NCBI GenBank assembly: GCA_964518575.1
Contig: CAZFGW010000002.1
Coordinates: 1-64,000, forward strand
Source: MGBC163016 sp964518575
Lineage (GTDB): Bacteria > Actinomycetota > Coriobacteriia > Coriobacteriales > Eggerthellaceae
Length of the DNA: 64,000 nucleotides
Direction of reading: 5' to 3'
How positions within the stretch are numbered: the first letter of the stretch is position 1; each line of letters opens with the position of its first letter. Shown piece after piece: positions 15,924-24,706 of this stretch. The notes under the pieces are model-generated. The model did no database searches, was not told the origin of the DNA, and saw only the letters and a list, made by a program, of their open reading frames with translations. A program made the translations under genes and the position numbers.

Positions 15924-16562
15924 ATGACCTCTTTCGATGAATCGACGCTGGGATCGCTTGCATTTCTTGGCGAAACGTTCGGACCTGCTTTTCTCTATGA
16001 ACCTGAAGATGAACGCGCGCAGGCGCTTCTCGCGGAGATGGCGAAACTCGATGTGCCTGCCGCTTCGGATGAATGGCCATTCATTGAGGGCGCATGCGCA
16101 GAGGATGCGCTTGCGCAAATGCAGGAGGGATTGCGTGCGCAAAGCGATGATCTTCTGTGGGAATACCGGCGTCTTTTCGTCGGTCCGGCAAGGAAGATTG
16201 CTCCGCCGTGGGGGTCGGTTTACACCGATCGCGAATGTGTGGTGTTCGGGGAGGCAACGCTTGAGCTTCGGCAATGGATGCGCACAAACGGCATTGCGCG
16301 CCCCGGAGACGGGACGGAGCCTGAAGATCATATCGGGCTCATGTTCTTGCTGATGTCATGGATTGCGCGCAATCGAGACGAGCTTCTGCAGGAATATCTT
16401 GAAAAGCATTTCCTGACCTGGGCGCCTCACTTCCTTGAGATTGTTGAGCGCGAAACGACCTCTCCGTTCTATGAGGGACTCGCGCGTCTTGCCCGGCTCT
16501 CTCTGCTCGGTGCCCAAAGCGAGCTCGATCTTACAGTCGAAGAGCCGCGGTTCTATCGTTAG
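15924..16562 (+). CDS. TorD/DmsD family molybdoenzyme maturation chaperone
   Basis: A 212-residue all-helical cytoplasmic protein of the TorD family, which binds Tat signal peptides of molybdoenzymes and helps cofactor insertion before export. Family features are the YRRLFVGPARKIAPPWGSVY stretch near residue 80, ending in the conserved PPWGSVY, and the later PEDHIGLMFLLMSWIA. GATGAGGAG precedes the ATG. Located between two anchor genes downstream of dmsABC, it is most likely dedicated to this DmsA. Which TorD subfamily it belongs to cannot be told by eye. Confidence 0.88.
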   Translation: MTSFDESTLGSLAFLGETFGPAFLYEPEDERAQALLAEMAKLDVPAASDEWPFIEGACAEDALAQMQEGLRAQSDDLLWEYRRLFVGPARKIAPPWGSVYTDRECVVFGEATLELRQWMRTNGIARPGDGTEPEDHIGLMFLLMSWIARNRDELLQEYLEKHFLTWAPHFLEIVERETTSPFYEGLARLARLSLLGAQSELDLTVEEPRFYR

Positions 16563-16610
16563 CCGTATACGCCTTACCAAGATCGACCTGAGTAAGTCGA
16601 AGGGGTTGCC

Positions 16611-17501
16611 ATGTATTCCATGAATGGTCTTGCAACAGCGATCGGGGAGATCACGCTCGTGATCTTCACCACCTTGACGCCCTCGGGTGTGATGGCATAC
16701 ATCCTCATGGCACTACCTTCCATCTTCCACGTGAAGCATCTTGACGAGGCGGCGTTTGAGCGAATCGAGAAATTCCTGAGCATTCCGATAGCCGTTTCGA
16801 TGGTGGGGCTCGTCGCCTCAGCAACCCATCTGGGCGACCCTTCCAACGCGCTCTATGTCATTACTGGCGTCGGACGCAGTCCGCTTTCCAATGAGGTTGC
16901 GAGCGGTGTTGCGTTTTTAGGATGCGCGGGCGTGTTTTGGCTCACGGCATTTTCAGAGCGCAAGAAGCATCCGTATCTGCGCCGGGCTATCTTGGCGGTC
17001 ATCTCCGTTTTGGGCTTGCTGTTCATCGGGACGATCTCGTTCGCATACAGCGCCGATACGATCATGACCTGGAATACCGCATTCACGCCGTTGAGCATCT
17101 GGCTCAACGCACTTATGGGAGGTCCACTGCTCGCTCTGCTCGGCTTGCGCGTTGCACGGGTATCGTTCCCGCATCACCGCCTCGGATTTATCTATTTGTG
17201 CGTGTCCACAGCCTCGTGGATCGTGAATACGGTGCTCTATATCGTCTGGGGTGCACTGCTTCCCATGATCGGCAACGCCATGACCACAGCCGCTGCGCTT
17301 TCCCCGCTTTTCGGCGTCATGGCGATTCTGTTCGCGCTGCTCTGTGCGATCGGTATTCTTCTCAGTGCGAAAGCGGTCTTTAAAGAGGACGAAGCGCCGC
17401 GATGGATGCTCATCGGAGGGTGCTCTCTTGTGTTCGCGGGCATCTTCGTCATGCGCTTCTGCTTCTACATGATTCACATGACCGTGGGCTTGGGCGTTTA
17501 G
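16611..17501 (+). CDS. Second DmsC-like membrane anchor
   Basis: A 296-residue polytopic protein clearly paralogous to the DmsC at 14923. Both share the pattern LxxFTTLxPxG in helix 1, IEKFLSIPIAVSMVGLVASA / IDRFTTIPVVFVIVGFIAAF, GVGRSPLSNEVASGV / NVGTSPLSNEIVAGV, and a C-terminal MRFCFYMIHMTVGLGV / RLAFYAMQISVGLTIM. It follows the chaperone gene with GAAGGGG as ribosome binding site. No second catalytic or iron-sulfur gene accompanies it. It may be an alternative anchor for the same DmsAB or for one encoded elsewhere. Confidence 0.85.
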   Translation: MYSMNGLATAIGEITLVIFTTLTPSGVMAYILMALPSIFHVKHLDEAAFERIEKFLSIPIAVSMVGLVASATHLGDPSNALYVITGVGRSPLSNEVASGVAFLGCAGVFWLTAFSERKKHPYLRRAILAVISVLGLLFIGTISFAYSADTIMTWNTAFTPLSIWLNALMGGPLLALLGLRVARVSFPHHRLGFIYLCVSTASWIVNTVLYIVWGALLPMIGNAMTTAAALSPLFGVMAILFALLCAIGILLSAKAVFKEDEAPRWMLIGGCSLVFAGIFVMRFCFYMIHMTVGLGV

Positions 17502-17578
17502 TGTAGACGCACGTGCGGGGATTTCCCATCTGTTTGAGAAGAAACCTATTCAGGCGAACACCTCTACGGTAAAGGTTC

Positions 17579-17929
17579 TCATTCCCTGCTGAATGCTTTG
17601 ATGAGGAGCGATATGATGCCGCAGAGCATGCCACCGATCGGCCAGGCAAGCCAGAAAAACGCGCTTTGGTATTGCGGAACGAACAGCGTGATGAGTCCCG
17701 CGATCGTGGCGACGATCATGATCACTCCGCAAAGCGCGCTGATCTGCTTGTTGAGTGCTCTCTGCGTGGTCAGCTCGCGCTTCTGCTCGGGAGGAAGGTC
17801 GAGCGCATTAATCTCGCGTGTTTCGAGGACTTCAGCGGCAGCTTCGTTGTAATTTGCGATATGCACACGCGAGAGGGTTAATGATCCGTGGATGATGAAG
17901 CGCACGCCGATGGCGATGCAGACAAGCAT
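17579..17929 (-). CDS. Small membrane protein of unknown function
   Basis: A 116-residue protein with an N-terminal hydrophobic segment (MLVCIAIGVRFIIHG), a charged middle (residues about 25-60) and two hydrophobic segments at the C-terminus (ICGVIMIVATIAGLITLF-like and AFFWLAWPIGGMLCGIISLL). The frame stays open upstream but offers no other ATG, GTG or TTG before a stop, which supports this start although its ribosome binding site is poor. It is convergent with the DmsC-like anchor gene. I do not recognise the family; the layout resembles small DUF-type inner-membrane proteins. Confidence 0.5.
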   Translation of the reverse strand: MLVCIAIGVRFIIHGSLTLSRVHIANYNEAAAEVLETREINALDLPPEQKRELTTQRALNKQISALCGVIMIVATIAGLITLFVPQYQSAFFWLAWPIGGMLCGIISLLIKAFSRE

Positions 17930-18085
17930 CGCTGCCGCACTGACGGCGTTGGCAAATTCGTCGACATCGAAGAATATGCAAGAAACGCGCTTGTTTCGGT
18001 GTGCCTTTTTGCGCGTTGTGTGCGGCTATCTATATTAGAATCGGCGTGTTGGAAAAATCACACGAAATCACAAGAAGGAGGATCG

Positions 18086-18370
18086 ATGCAGTATACCTAT
18101 GACGATGTCGTTTTCACCTGTGACACGGATATTCCGGAGGAGGAAGCGAAGGCATATATCGATCATCTGAAGGAAAAGCATGGTGATGATCTGCAGAGCG
18201 TTACCGCGACCATTGATGGTGATTATGTCGATCTGAACTACCTCTATAAGTCTTCCGATCAGCCCTTCGAGCGCATCCGTCGCATCACGGGCTACTTGGT
18301 CGGGACACTCGATCGCTTCAATGATGCCAAGCGCGCTGAAGAGGCTGCGCGCGTCAAGCATCAGGTATAG
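18086..18370 (+). CDS. Small protein resembling the C-terminal tail of anaerobic ribonucleotide reductase NrdD
   Basis: A 94-residue soluble protein preceded by AAGAAGGAGG. The last third, RIRRITGYL, then RFNDAKRAEE and RVKH, follows the same order as the glycyl-radical end of NrdD (R-V-x-G-Y-L ... FNxGKxxE ... RVKH). The N-terminal two thirds (DVVFTCDTDIPEEEAKAYIDHL, DGDYVDLNYLY) are not NrdD-like. Short proteins with this tail are widespread in anaerobes and often annotated as NrdD; I know of no established role. No NrdD or activase gene is nearby. The gene is monocistronic, ended by a strong hairpin. Confidence 0.75.
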   Translation: MQYTYDDVVFTCDTDIPEEEAKAYIDHLKEKHGDDLQSVTATIDGDYVDLNYLYKSSDQPFERIRRITGYLVGTLDRFNDAKRAEEAARVKHQV

Positions 18371-18388
18371 CAAAACGTTTGAGTGTAT

Positions 18389-18432
18389 CTCATCGGGAAA
18401 GGGGAGCCCTCACGAGCTCTTTTCCCGATGAG
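18389..18432. terminator. Bidirectional terminator
   Basis: CTCATCGGGAAA (18389-18400) pairs perfectly with TTTCCCGATGAG (18421-18432) around a 20-base loop containing an inner GAGC/GCTC. It lies between convergent genes and carries A and T runs inside the stem, fitting a terminator usable from both sides. Confidence 0.7.
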
Positions 18433-18493
18433 AGCGTGTTCATGTCGGGTAACGCACCTGTGTGCACCCGTGCGTTACTCTCTGATGGAGATA

Positions 18494-19300
18494 TCAGGAC
18501 TCAGCGTTCGACACCGCGTTTGCTTGATAATGCTTGACCGCTTCGATCAAGAAAAGCGTTGCCCCTGCTCCCGCGGCTGAGTCGTAATACTGAACGAAGC
18601 GCTTATCCTTCGCATAGCCTTCCACGAGCGCAAGATAGGTGCTTTTCTCGTATCCGCCTCCCCAATGTATGGTTATCCATCGCTCGTGCACGCGGGCAAG
18701 TTCGCGCGCGTCTTCGCTTTCGGGATCCCCCTCAGCCAGCGCTGTCTCCAGGTGCGTCAGGATTGCCCCTTCGAGTGATTCCTTGGCATCCCATTCGTCT
18801 TGGGAAAGCGCCATCATCCGCTCATTGGCGTCGTCGATGACCTCATCTCCATAGCGCTCACGCGCTTCCTGCCCGTACGTTTTCTCGAAATCGCGCACGC
18901 TTTGCGCTTTCAGTGCTTCGAATGCATCAGATGTATCCATCGGTTCGATCCTTTCCAACGTGCGAATCGCCGCCCTCGTGCGGACGATCGCTTCTTCCAA
19001 CTGGTCTTTTTGACCTGAGATGATGCGGAGGTGTTCGATTAGTGCATGGTGCAGATCGACATCTTCATCGGAAAGCAGAGATCGGATGGTAGCGAGGGGC
19101 AGCCCGCAGAGCTTCATCGCTTGGATGCGGCAGAGCGTTCGCGCATCCGATGCAGTATAGCTCCGATAGCCGTTGCCCGATCGCTTTGGGTGTAAGAGTC
19201 CGAGATCTTCGTAATGGCGTAAAGTGCGCGTGCTTACCCCCGCCTGCTTGGCAAGATACCCGATGCTCATACCCGTTTCGGCTGTCTCTGTTCGATGCAA
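18494..19300 (-). CDS. MerR family regulator with TipAS-like C-terminal domain
   Basis: A 268-residue regulator. Residues 11-80 form a MerR DNA-binding domain (MSIGYLAKQAGVSTRTLRHY, GLLHPKRSGNGYRSY), then a coiled coil, then a C-terminal domain (about 145-265) of the TipAS type: EKTYGQEARERYGDEV, a WITIHWGG-like segment and FVQYYDSAAGAGATLFL. TipAS domains capture thiopeptides or other hydrophobic ligands and switch on transporters. The start is a TTG at 19298-19300, chosen because a perfect AGGAGG lies 5 bp upstream of it; the in-frame ATG at 19270 lacks one. It diverges from the amino acid permease gene, a possible target. Confidence 0.85.
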   Translation of the reverse strand: MHRTETAETGMSIGYLAKQAGVSTRTLRHYEDLGLLHPKRSGNGYRSYTASDARTLCRIQAMKLCGLPLATIRSLLSDEDVDLHHALIEHLRIISGQKDQLEEAIVRTRAAIRTLERIEPMDTSDAFEALKAQSVRDFEKTYGQEARERYGDEVIDDANERMMALSQDEWDAKESLEGAILTHLETALAEGDPESEDARELARVHERWITIHWGGGYEKSTYLALVEGYAKDKRFVQYYDSAAGAGATLFLIEAVKHYQANAVSNAES

Positions 19301-19507
19301 GATAACCTCCTGGATCGATAATGCACGTTCACGTAGCGGTAAGGTCAAGCGTTTCATGCAGAACTATCTTAACGCTCATGTGGGTATGAGCAGGCGAGTC
19401 ACTGCGAACCAAGTAAACGGCTCTTTCCCGCTTTGTTGACGTGAAAAAGAATGCAGCGGTGCATGTACAATGGTGGAAAGGGGAAAAGACCGAGGGGGAG
19501 CGAGCGT

Positions 19508-20647
19508 ATGGACAAGAAGTTGACGGTGTGGCAAGCCGCATGCATCATCACGGGCTATGGTGTGGGAAGCGGAATCATGACGCTTCCGTACTTGGTGGAG
19601 CGTGCCGGTCTCATTCCCAGTTTGTTCATTTTGGTCGTCTCGTTTTTCTTCAGCTATTGCATGCATATGATGCTTGCGGAAATCACGATCGGAAGCGGTA
19701 AAGGTTCGCAGATCATCTCGGTATTCAGAACATATTTGTTCAAAGGACCGAGAGGCAACATCTTTGTGGGTGCATTGTTCGTGCTCACGGCGCTCGTGCT
19801 CATCACGAATCTTGCCGCCTATGTGGCGGGCGGTGCGGAGATCTTCGAGGCGGCGGGTTTCGATCCTTTGGTGGCGAAGGTGCTGTTCTATGCAATCGCA
19901 GCCGCGGTCGTATTCTTCGGCTTGAAGGTACTCGGCGTGAGCGAAGCGGTGTCCATCACCGTGATCATGGTCATCATCGGCATCTTGGCGGGAGCATCGC
20001 TGCTTCATTGGCACAACCCTCTTCCGTGGAATATCGTGGGCAGTCCCAATGAGCTGTTGGCATTCTTCGGTATGGCGATGTTCTCCTTCGTCGCCTTTTT
20101 CAGCGTGCCGCAAGCGGTTGAGGGGCTTGACCGCGACCCTGTGCGCGTTCGGAAAGCCGTTTTGCTCGGATTAGGGCTCAACCTCATCTTCATCCTCGTG
20201 ATCACGTTTTGTGCGCTTGGCAGTTCGGGGCGCATCACTGAGCTGGGTATCATCGGATGGTCGGAGGGCATCGGGCTTTGGGCGCAGATTCTGGGCTCGG
20301 CATTCACGGTGCTCGCGATGCTGACGACGTACTGGTCCATCTCGCTGGCGCTCTCGGATATCCTCGAGGAACAAACCAAGCTGCATCATCGGCTGTGCTG
20401 GCTTATCGCTACGCTTCCTTCGCTTATTCTGGTGCTTTTGAACATCGGGGGATTTCTGGATATCATGCGCACCGCGGGCGGTCTCATCGCCATTTTGATG
20501 GCGATCATGGTTGTTCCGGCTTTCCGGCGGTGTCGGAAGGCGAACGGGCGCATTCTGCTTCCCGATGTCCTTGCCTCAACGCCGATGCAAGCGATCGTGC
20601 TGATTGCATTTTTGTTGATGGCTGTCGGGAGCGCTGTGTCGCTGTAG
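19508..20647 (+). CDS. Amino acid permease (aromatic amino acid / Trp-Tyr permease-like)
   Basis: A 379-residue protein with about 11 hydrophobic helices. The N-terminus LTVWQAACIITGYGVGSGIMTLPYL, with the GxGxGIMTLPY unwound-helix motif, is characteristic of APC-superfamily amino acid transporters near the Trp/Tyr permease group. Substrate is not fixed by sequence. The start at 19508 has GAGGGGGAG upstream; an extension to 19451 would add an implausible basic leader. It is divergent from the TipA-like regulator and followed by a hairpin at 20704. Confidence 0.82.
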   Translation: MDKKLTVWQAACIITGYGVGSGIMTLPYLVERAGLIPSLFILVVSFFFSYCMHMMLAEITIGSGKGSQIISVFRTYLFKGPRGNIFVGALFVLTALVLITNLAAYVAGGAEIFEAAGFDPLVAKVLFYAIAAAVVFFGLKVLGVSEAVSITVIMVIIGILAGASLLHWHNPLPWNIVGSPNELLAFFGMAMFSFVAFFSVPQAVEGLDRDPVRVRKAVLLGLGLNLIFILVITFCALGSSGRITELGIIGWSEGIGLWAQILGSAFTVLAMLTTYWSISLALSDILEEQTKLHHRLCWLIATLPSLILVLLNIGGFLDIMRTAGGLIAILMAIMVVPAFRRCRKANGRILLPDVLASTPMQAIVLIAFLLMAVGSAVSL

Positions 20648-20703
20648 GTGACCGGGAACAGGTACGAAGCGCTTTCGAATGGACGTGGCGCGAAGAGGGG
20701 GAG

Positions 20704-20725
20704 TACGGGCAATAGCCTGCCCGTA
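20704..20725. terminator. Hairpin after the permease gene
   Basis: TACGGGCA (20704-20711) and TGCCCGTA (20718-20725) form a perfect 8-bp stem with a 6-base loop. No T-run follows. It overlaps a potential upstream ATG (20725) of the next gene and so argues for that gene's start at 20773. Confidence 0.45.
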
Positions 20726-20772
20726 TGGGTGTTGCAATGGCGGTGCGCATTGAAGGGGTTGCAAAAAGGTCA

Positions 20773-22350
20773 ATGAGAATACTCTTCAAAAACGGACAGT
20801 TCCATACGCTTGAACGAGAGGGTGCCTGTGCACGCACGCTCACGGTTGAAGACGGCGTGATTGTCGGCATCGACGAGCGAGCAGATGCGGTCAGTGCTTC
20901 TGCGCAGGTCATTGATCTTGAAGGCGCTCACGTATATCCCGCGCTCATTGATGCGCATCTTCATATGTTGGAGACCATCGCGCTGGACAGTATGGGGGAG
21001 GCGCTCTGCGATTTCGAGGGCGGTCAGGTTGAGCCGCATGATCTTGCTGGCGTCGAGAAAAAAGTTCGCAATGTAGTGGCGCGTACGGGCGCGCGTCCCG
21101 GATCGCTTCTCATCTTTACGCGCTACATCACCGCTGCGATCGACGAGGGCAGGCTACCCAATCGCGATGAGCTTGATGCATGGGGTGCAGGTGCGGATGT
21201 TTGGGTGCTCAATATCGACGGGCATTCGAGTTCCTGCTCGTCTTCATTGTTGGAAAAGCTGGGGCTTGAGCATCTTGCGCCCGACGGCATATTCGTAGGC
21301 GCTGCGCACGATGCGAATCTGGGCGCGTTCACGCGCTGCCTTTCATCGCGCATGACACCTCGTGCGCTCATGCGGGGAATTGCGCGCTTTTGCAATGAGT
21401 GCGCGTCGTTTGGAATCGGCACGGTATGTGCGCTTGAGGGCAATGATGACAGCGAACGTGATCGCATGGGCGAACTTGTTGCATTCATTGCGACGCGCTT
21501 GCCGATAGACGTGCGGCTCTATCCGCAATACATGGACCAGAACAAGCTCGCCCGCGTGCGGTCAAAGATGGCAAGCTCGCGCGTGGGTGGATGTATGAAA
21601 TGGGAAACCGATGGCTCGGTCGGCTCCCGGACCGCTGCGTTTTCCGAGCCATACAAGGATGGCACACAGGAAGATCTCTATTTCGAAACCGAAGAACTCG
21701 CGCAGGTCATTCACCATCTTGCGCATGAGGGTTATCAGATATCGGCACACGCCATCGGGGATCGCGCGATCGACCAGCTTGTGGGTATTCTGGGAGAGGT
21801 TCCTGGACGGCATCGGATTGACCACTTCGAATTTCCTTCCGCGTGGGCGGTGCAGCGGGTGTGCGACGTGAATCCTTTCATCACCGTGCAACCGGGATAC
21901 ACCTGGATCGATGATCATTATCTGCATGGCTATGAGCGCTTTTTGACCGATGAGCAAAGAGCTCAGCAAGTTCCCTTGGCAACGCTGGCGGCTGCAGGAG
22001 TAGTGCTCTGCGGCTCGAGTGATTCGCCGGTCCAGTCCGTCGATCCCTTCTTGCAAATGCGCGGAATGCGGGAGTTCCCCATCAAGGGGCAGGAGCTCAC
22101 CGGCTATGAAGCGCTTAAGACCTATACCGTGAACGGCGCCGAGATGTTGGGGGAGAAAAAAGGAATGCTTGCCGAAGGGTACGAAGCGAGTTTCTTCACC
22201 TGCGAGGTGAACCTGGAATCATGCGCGCCCTCTGTCTTAGAAGGCTTGCATGCGAATAAACTCTGGCTTCACGGTGCGCCCTACCGAAAGCTCACTCCAA
22301 CGTGGGGGCAGCTTTTGAAGTTGCTCATGCGTCGTCCCCAAAAGATTTGA
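20773..22350 (+). CDS. Amidohydrolase family 3 protein (YtcJ-like)
   Basis: A 525-residue metal-dependent hydrolase. The N-terminal beta-sandwich strand MRILFKNGQFHTL is followed by the metal-binding DAHLHM motif near residue 58. Later motifs include QISAHAIGDRAID, an RIDHFEF segment and CGSSDSPVQSVDPFLQM, all typical of amidohydrolase family 3, which includes N-substituted formamide deformylases and many uncharacterised members. The start at 20773 is supported by AAAAAGGT just upstream; the alternative at 20725 lies inside a hairpin. No signal peptide. The substrate is unknown; the preceding amino acid permease may be functionally linked. Confidence 0.85.
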   Translation: MRILFKNGQFHTLEREGACARTLTVEDGVIVGIDERADAVSASAQVIDLEGAHVYPALIDAHLHMLETIALDSMGEALCDFEGGQVEPHDLAGVEKKVRNVVARTGARPGSLLIFTRYITAAIDEGRLPNRDELDAWGAGADVWVLNIDGHSSSCSSSLLEKLGLEHLAPDGIFVGAAHDANLGAFTRCLSSRMTPRALMRGIARFCNECASFGIGTVCALEGNDDSERDRMGELVAFIATRLPIDVRLYPQYMDQNKLARVRSKMASSRVGGCMKWETDGSVGSRTAAFSEPYKDGTQEDLYFETEELAQVIHHLAHEGYQISAHAIGDRAIDQLVGILGEVPGRHRIDHFEFPSAWAVQRVCDVNPFITVQPGYTWIDDHYLHGYERFLTDEQRAQQVPLATLAAAGVVLCGSSDSPVQSVDPFLQMRGMREFPIKGQELTGYEALKTYTVNGAEMLGEKKGMLAEGYEASFFTCEVNLESCAPSVLEGLHANKLWLHGAPYRKLTPTWGQLLKLLMRRPQKI

Positions 22351-22396
22351 GGGAGTGCTCACCCTTTATGCGCGTTGCTCGGGGGCGCTTGGATGT

Positions 22397-23833
22397 TCAC
22401 TTCCGAAGGGAATCTTCGCTTCCGGCTGCGTCCATATCCTCGTCTGCGTTCTCGCTGTCTCCATTGCTTTCGCCAGCATGCTCGTCGGCATCCGCATTTC
22501 TGATTGAGCGCTTCAAGGTCTTGTACGAGAAAATAGCGATCACAGGGATGCAAAGGGCAACCAGAGCGGCGCAATCAAAACTCACGAAGCTTCCGAAGGT
22601 GTCGATCAGCACGCCCGCGGCGGTAGGTCCCATGGCAACGCCGCAGGTCATACCGGAATTGACCCACGTGATGGCTTCAGTCAATCGGTCGCCGGGCACG
22701 GCACGCTCGCAGGCGCTGTTGAGAACGATGAGGAACGGCGCGTAGGAAAGCGCGCCCACGCATGACACGATATAGAACGTCACCTCGGACTCGATGAGCA
22801 TCATGGATGAGAAGATGAGACCAAGCGCGATAGCGCTGACCATGAGCTGCTTGTAGACCGACGCGCGGAGACTGATCATGCCGAAGATAAATCCCATGGT
22901 GGCCGAGATCAGCGAGGACGCCATAAGCCCCCTGCCAGCGATATTGGGATCGCCAAGCTGCTCGGAGAAGGCAACGGAGGTGGAATCGAAGATGCCGAAG
23001 AAGCCTCCGGCAAGAAACATCATCATGAATAAAATCCGCACGACGGGGGATGTGGCAATGATGCTTTTCGTGTGTGTGCGCGTATGGGAGCGCTCACGCC
23101 GCGATGCGCGAGAGGATGTTTTGTTTTGGTCATCCGCAGGGGTGACTTCATCAGTGCCTTCGCCGGTGTTTTCCTGCGGCGCATCTGCAGCAGTGAGGCG
23201 GGTACTCCAACCCACGCTCGGTTCGGTCGAGCGGGCACTGGTGAGCAGGATCACACCTATGATGAAGGAAATACCGCCGACCAGCAGTCCCGCGATCGGG
23301 ATGACTGCGGCGCCGATCGCGATGGCGAAAGGCGGGCTGACCATGAATGCAACGTCGTCAAGCACCCCTTCGTATGAAAACACCGTGCGGATGTCAGGAG
23401 CGTCCGCACCTAGCTTCCCGGTGCGCAAAAGGTAGGTCCATCGCGCGCGCACGAGTGCTTGTGCGTTGGGAATGCAACCCATAAGCAAGGCGGCGAAGAA
23501 CAAAAGCGCGTCCGGACCGTGGAGGAGCACGGTGCCGAGCATGAGCGTGAGTCCGCAGATGACGACCACGGCAGCAAGCGGAACAACGCGGCTTTGTCCG
23601 AACTCGTCGACCAACTTCGATATCCGAGGAGAGAACAGGAAGATGGAAAACGCGATGAGCGATGCGATAATGCCGGACTTCAGGAAGGAGTAACCCGAAA
23701 GGGAAAGCATGCTCACGGTGCCGATGCTCATCATGTAGGCATAAAAGCGCATGAGTAATCCGGCGATATCGAATGGATACGCCCGACGCACCTTAAGGAT
23801 CGAAAGATAGACCTTGGGGTTTACTGCTGCCAT
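22397..23833 (-). CDS. MFS transporter
   Basis: A 478-residue major facilitator with about 12 hydrophobic helices, a long charged central loop (around residues 210-260, rich in Thr/Arg) and a charged C-terminal tail of Asp, Glu and Ser. The first half includes FSPRISKLVDEFGQSRVVPLA, a variant of the MFS loop 2-3 motif. It resembles set/efflux-type MFS proteins; the substrate is unknown. It is the last gene of a minus-strand operon after the GNAT and ABC ATPase genes, with AAGGTGC upstream of its ATG, and is convergent with the amidohydrolase gene 46 bp away. Confidence 0.8.
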   Translation of the reverse strand: MAAVNPKVYLSILKVRRAYPFDIAGLLMRFYAYMMSIGTVSMLSLSGYSFLKSGIIASLIAFSIFLFSPRISKLVDEFGQSRVVPLAAVVVICGLTLMLGTVLLHGPDALLFFAALLMGCIPNAQALVRARWTYLLRTGKLGADAPDIRTVFSYEGVLDDVAFMVSPPFAIAIGAAVIPIAGLLVGGISFIIGVILLTSARSTEPSVGWSTRLTAADAPQENTGEGTDEVTPADDQNKTSSRASRRERSHTRTHTKSIIATSPVVRILFMMMFLAGGFFGIFDSTSVAFSEQLGDPNIAGRGLMASSLISATMGFIFGMISLRASVYKQLMVSAIALGLIFSSMMLIESEVTFYIVSCVGALSYAPFLIVLNSACERAVPGDRLTEAITWVNSGMTCGVAMGPTAAGVLIDTFGSFVSFDCAALVALCIPVIAIFSYKTLKRSIRNADADEHAGESNGDSENADEDMDAAGSEDSLRK

Positions 23834-23861
23834 TTATGCACCTTGACCAACTTTGTTGGAC

Positions 23862-24695
23862 TCACTGGGAGGATATTTCATGTGAACCTTGGTCGGAGGG
23901 AGTCGTGCGATACTCGTACGAGATCGTATACTGCTCCTCATGCACCGTGACGGTTATCGGCACCTCGAAAAGCTCGGTCATCTTCTCGCTCGTCAACGTC
24001 GTTGACTTCGGCGCATCTGAGACAATGCGCCCGTGCTTCAAAAGGATAACCCTTTCCACTTCTCGAACAATGTCCTCAGGATAGTGCGTTACCAAAAGGA
24101 TGGTGCGTCCCGATTCGATGAGCGTGCTCATGATGTTCCGTACGTGATAGATCCCCTCGGGGTCAAGCCCCGTGCATGGTTCGTCGAACACGATGATATC
24201 CGGCTCATGGACGAGCGCGCGGGCGATGAGCACCCGGCGCGCTTCGCCACTTGAAAGGGTCATGGTGTCGCGGTTCGCAAGATGCGCGATGCCGAGCTCA
24301 TCCATCACCTCATACGCGCGCTGTTCCTGTTGCTCGCTCACAGTGATGCGCTGAGGTGTGCCGAGTGATCCGAATAGCCCTCCTTCAACGATGTGGAGCG
24401 CAGGAAGATGGCGGGTGATGCGATATTGCTTCGATGATGAGACAAGCCCGATCTGGGTTTTGATCTCGGCAAGTTCCGTCCGGCTGCTGCCGCGGAAGAG
24501 CACGCTCGGCTCCTCCCGATACAAAGGTGATACCTCGCGCGTGAGCAAGTTCACGAAGGTTGATTTCCCCGATCCGTTTGGACCGAGGAGCGCAATCGAT
24601 TCGCCTTCAGCAATACAGAGATCATCGATATGGAGAATGACCGTGCCATCGCGGCGCACCGTTGCATCGTGAAGTTCGAACAGGCTCTTATCCAT
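23862..24695 (-). CDS. ABC transporter ATP-binding protein (ModF/YlmA-like, single domain)
   Basis: A 277-residue ABC ATPase: Walker A GPNGSGKST near residue 39, signature LSSGEARRVLIARAL, Walker B DIIVFDEPCTGLD and the switch His in LVTHYPEDI. The LSSGE signature and the stand-alone character (no permease gene beside it) recall the YlmA/ModF group, whose function is unclear, although the MFS gene 29 bp downstream might be a partner in the same operon. A C-terminal extension of about 60 residues after the switch region is present. It lies 11 bp after the GNAT gene. Confidence 0.82.
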   Translation of the reverse strand: MDKSLFELHDATVRRDGTVILHIDDLCIAEGESIALLGPNGSGKSTFVNLLTREVSPLYREEPSVLFRGSSRTELAEIKTQIGLVSSSKQYRITRHLPALHIVEGGLFGSLGTPQRITVSEQQEQRAYEVMDELGIAHLANRDTMTLSSGEARRVLIARALVHEPDIIVFDEPCTGLDPEGIYHVRNIMSTLIESGRTILLVTHYPEDIVREVERVILLKHGRIVSDAPKSTTLTSEKMTELFEVPITVTVHEEQYTISYEYRTTPSDQGSHEISSQ

Positions 24696-24706
24696 AGGTG
24701 CGCTTC

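Noticed and set aside
17888..18085. Upstream extension of the NrdD-tail protein
   Set aside because: The frame is open but unrelated in character, overlaps the antisense membrane-protein gene, and AAGGAGG fixes the start at 18086.
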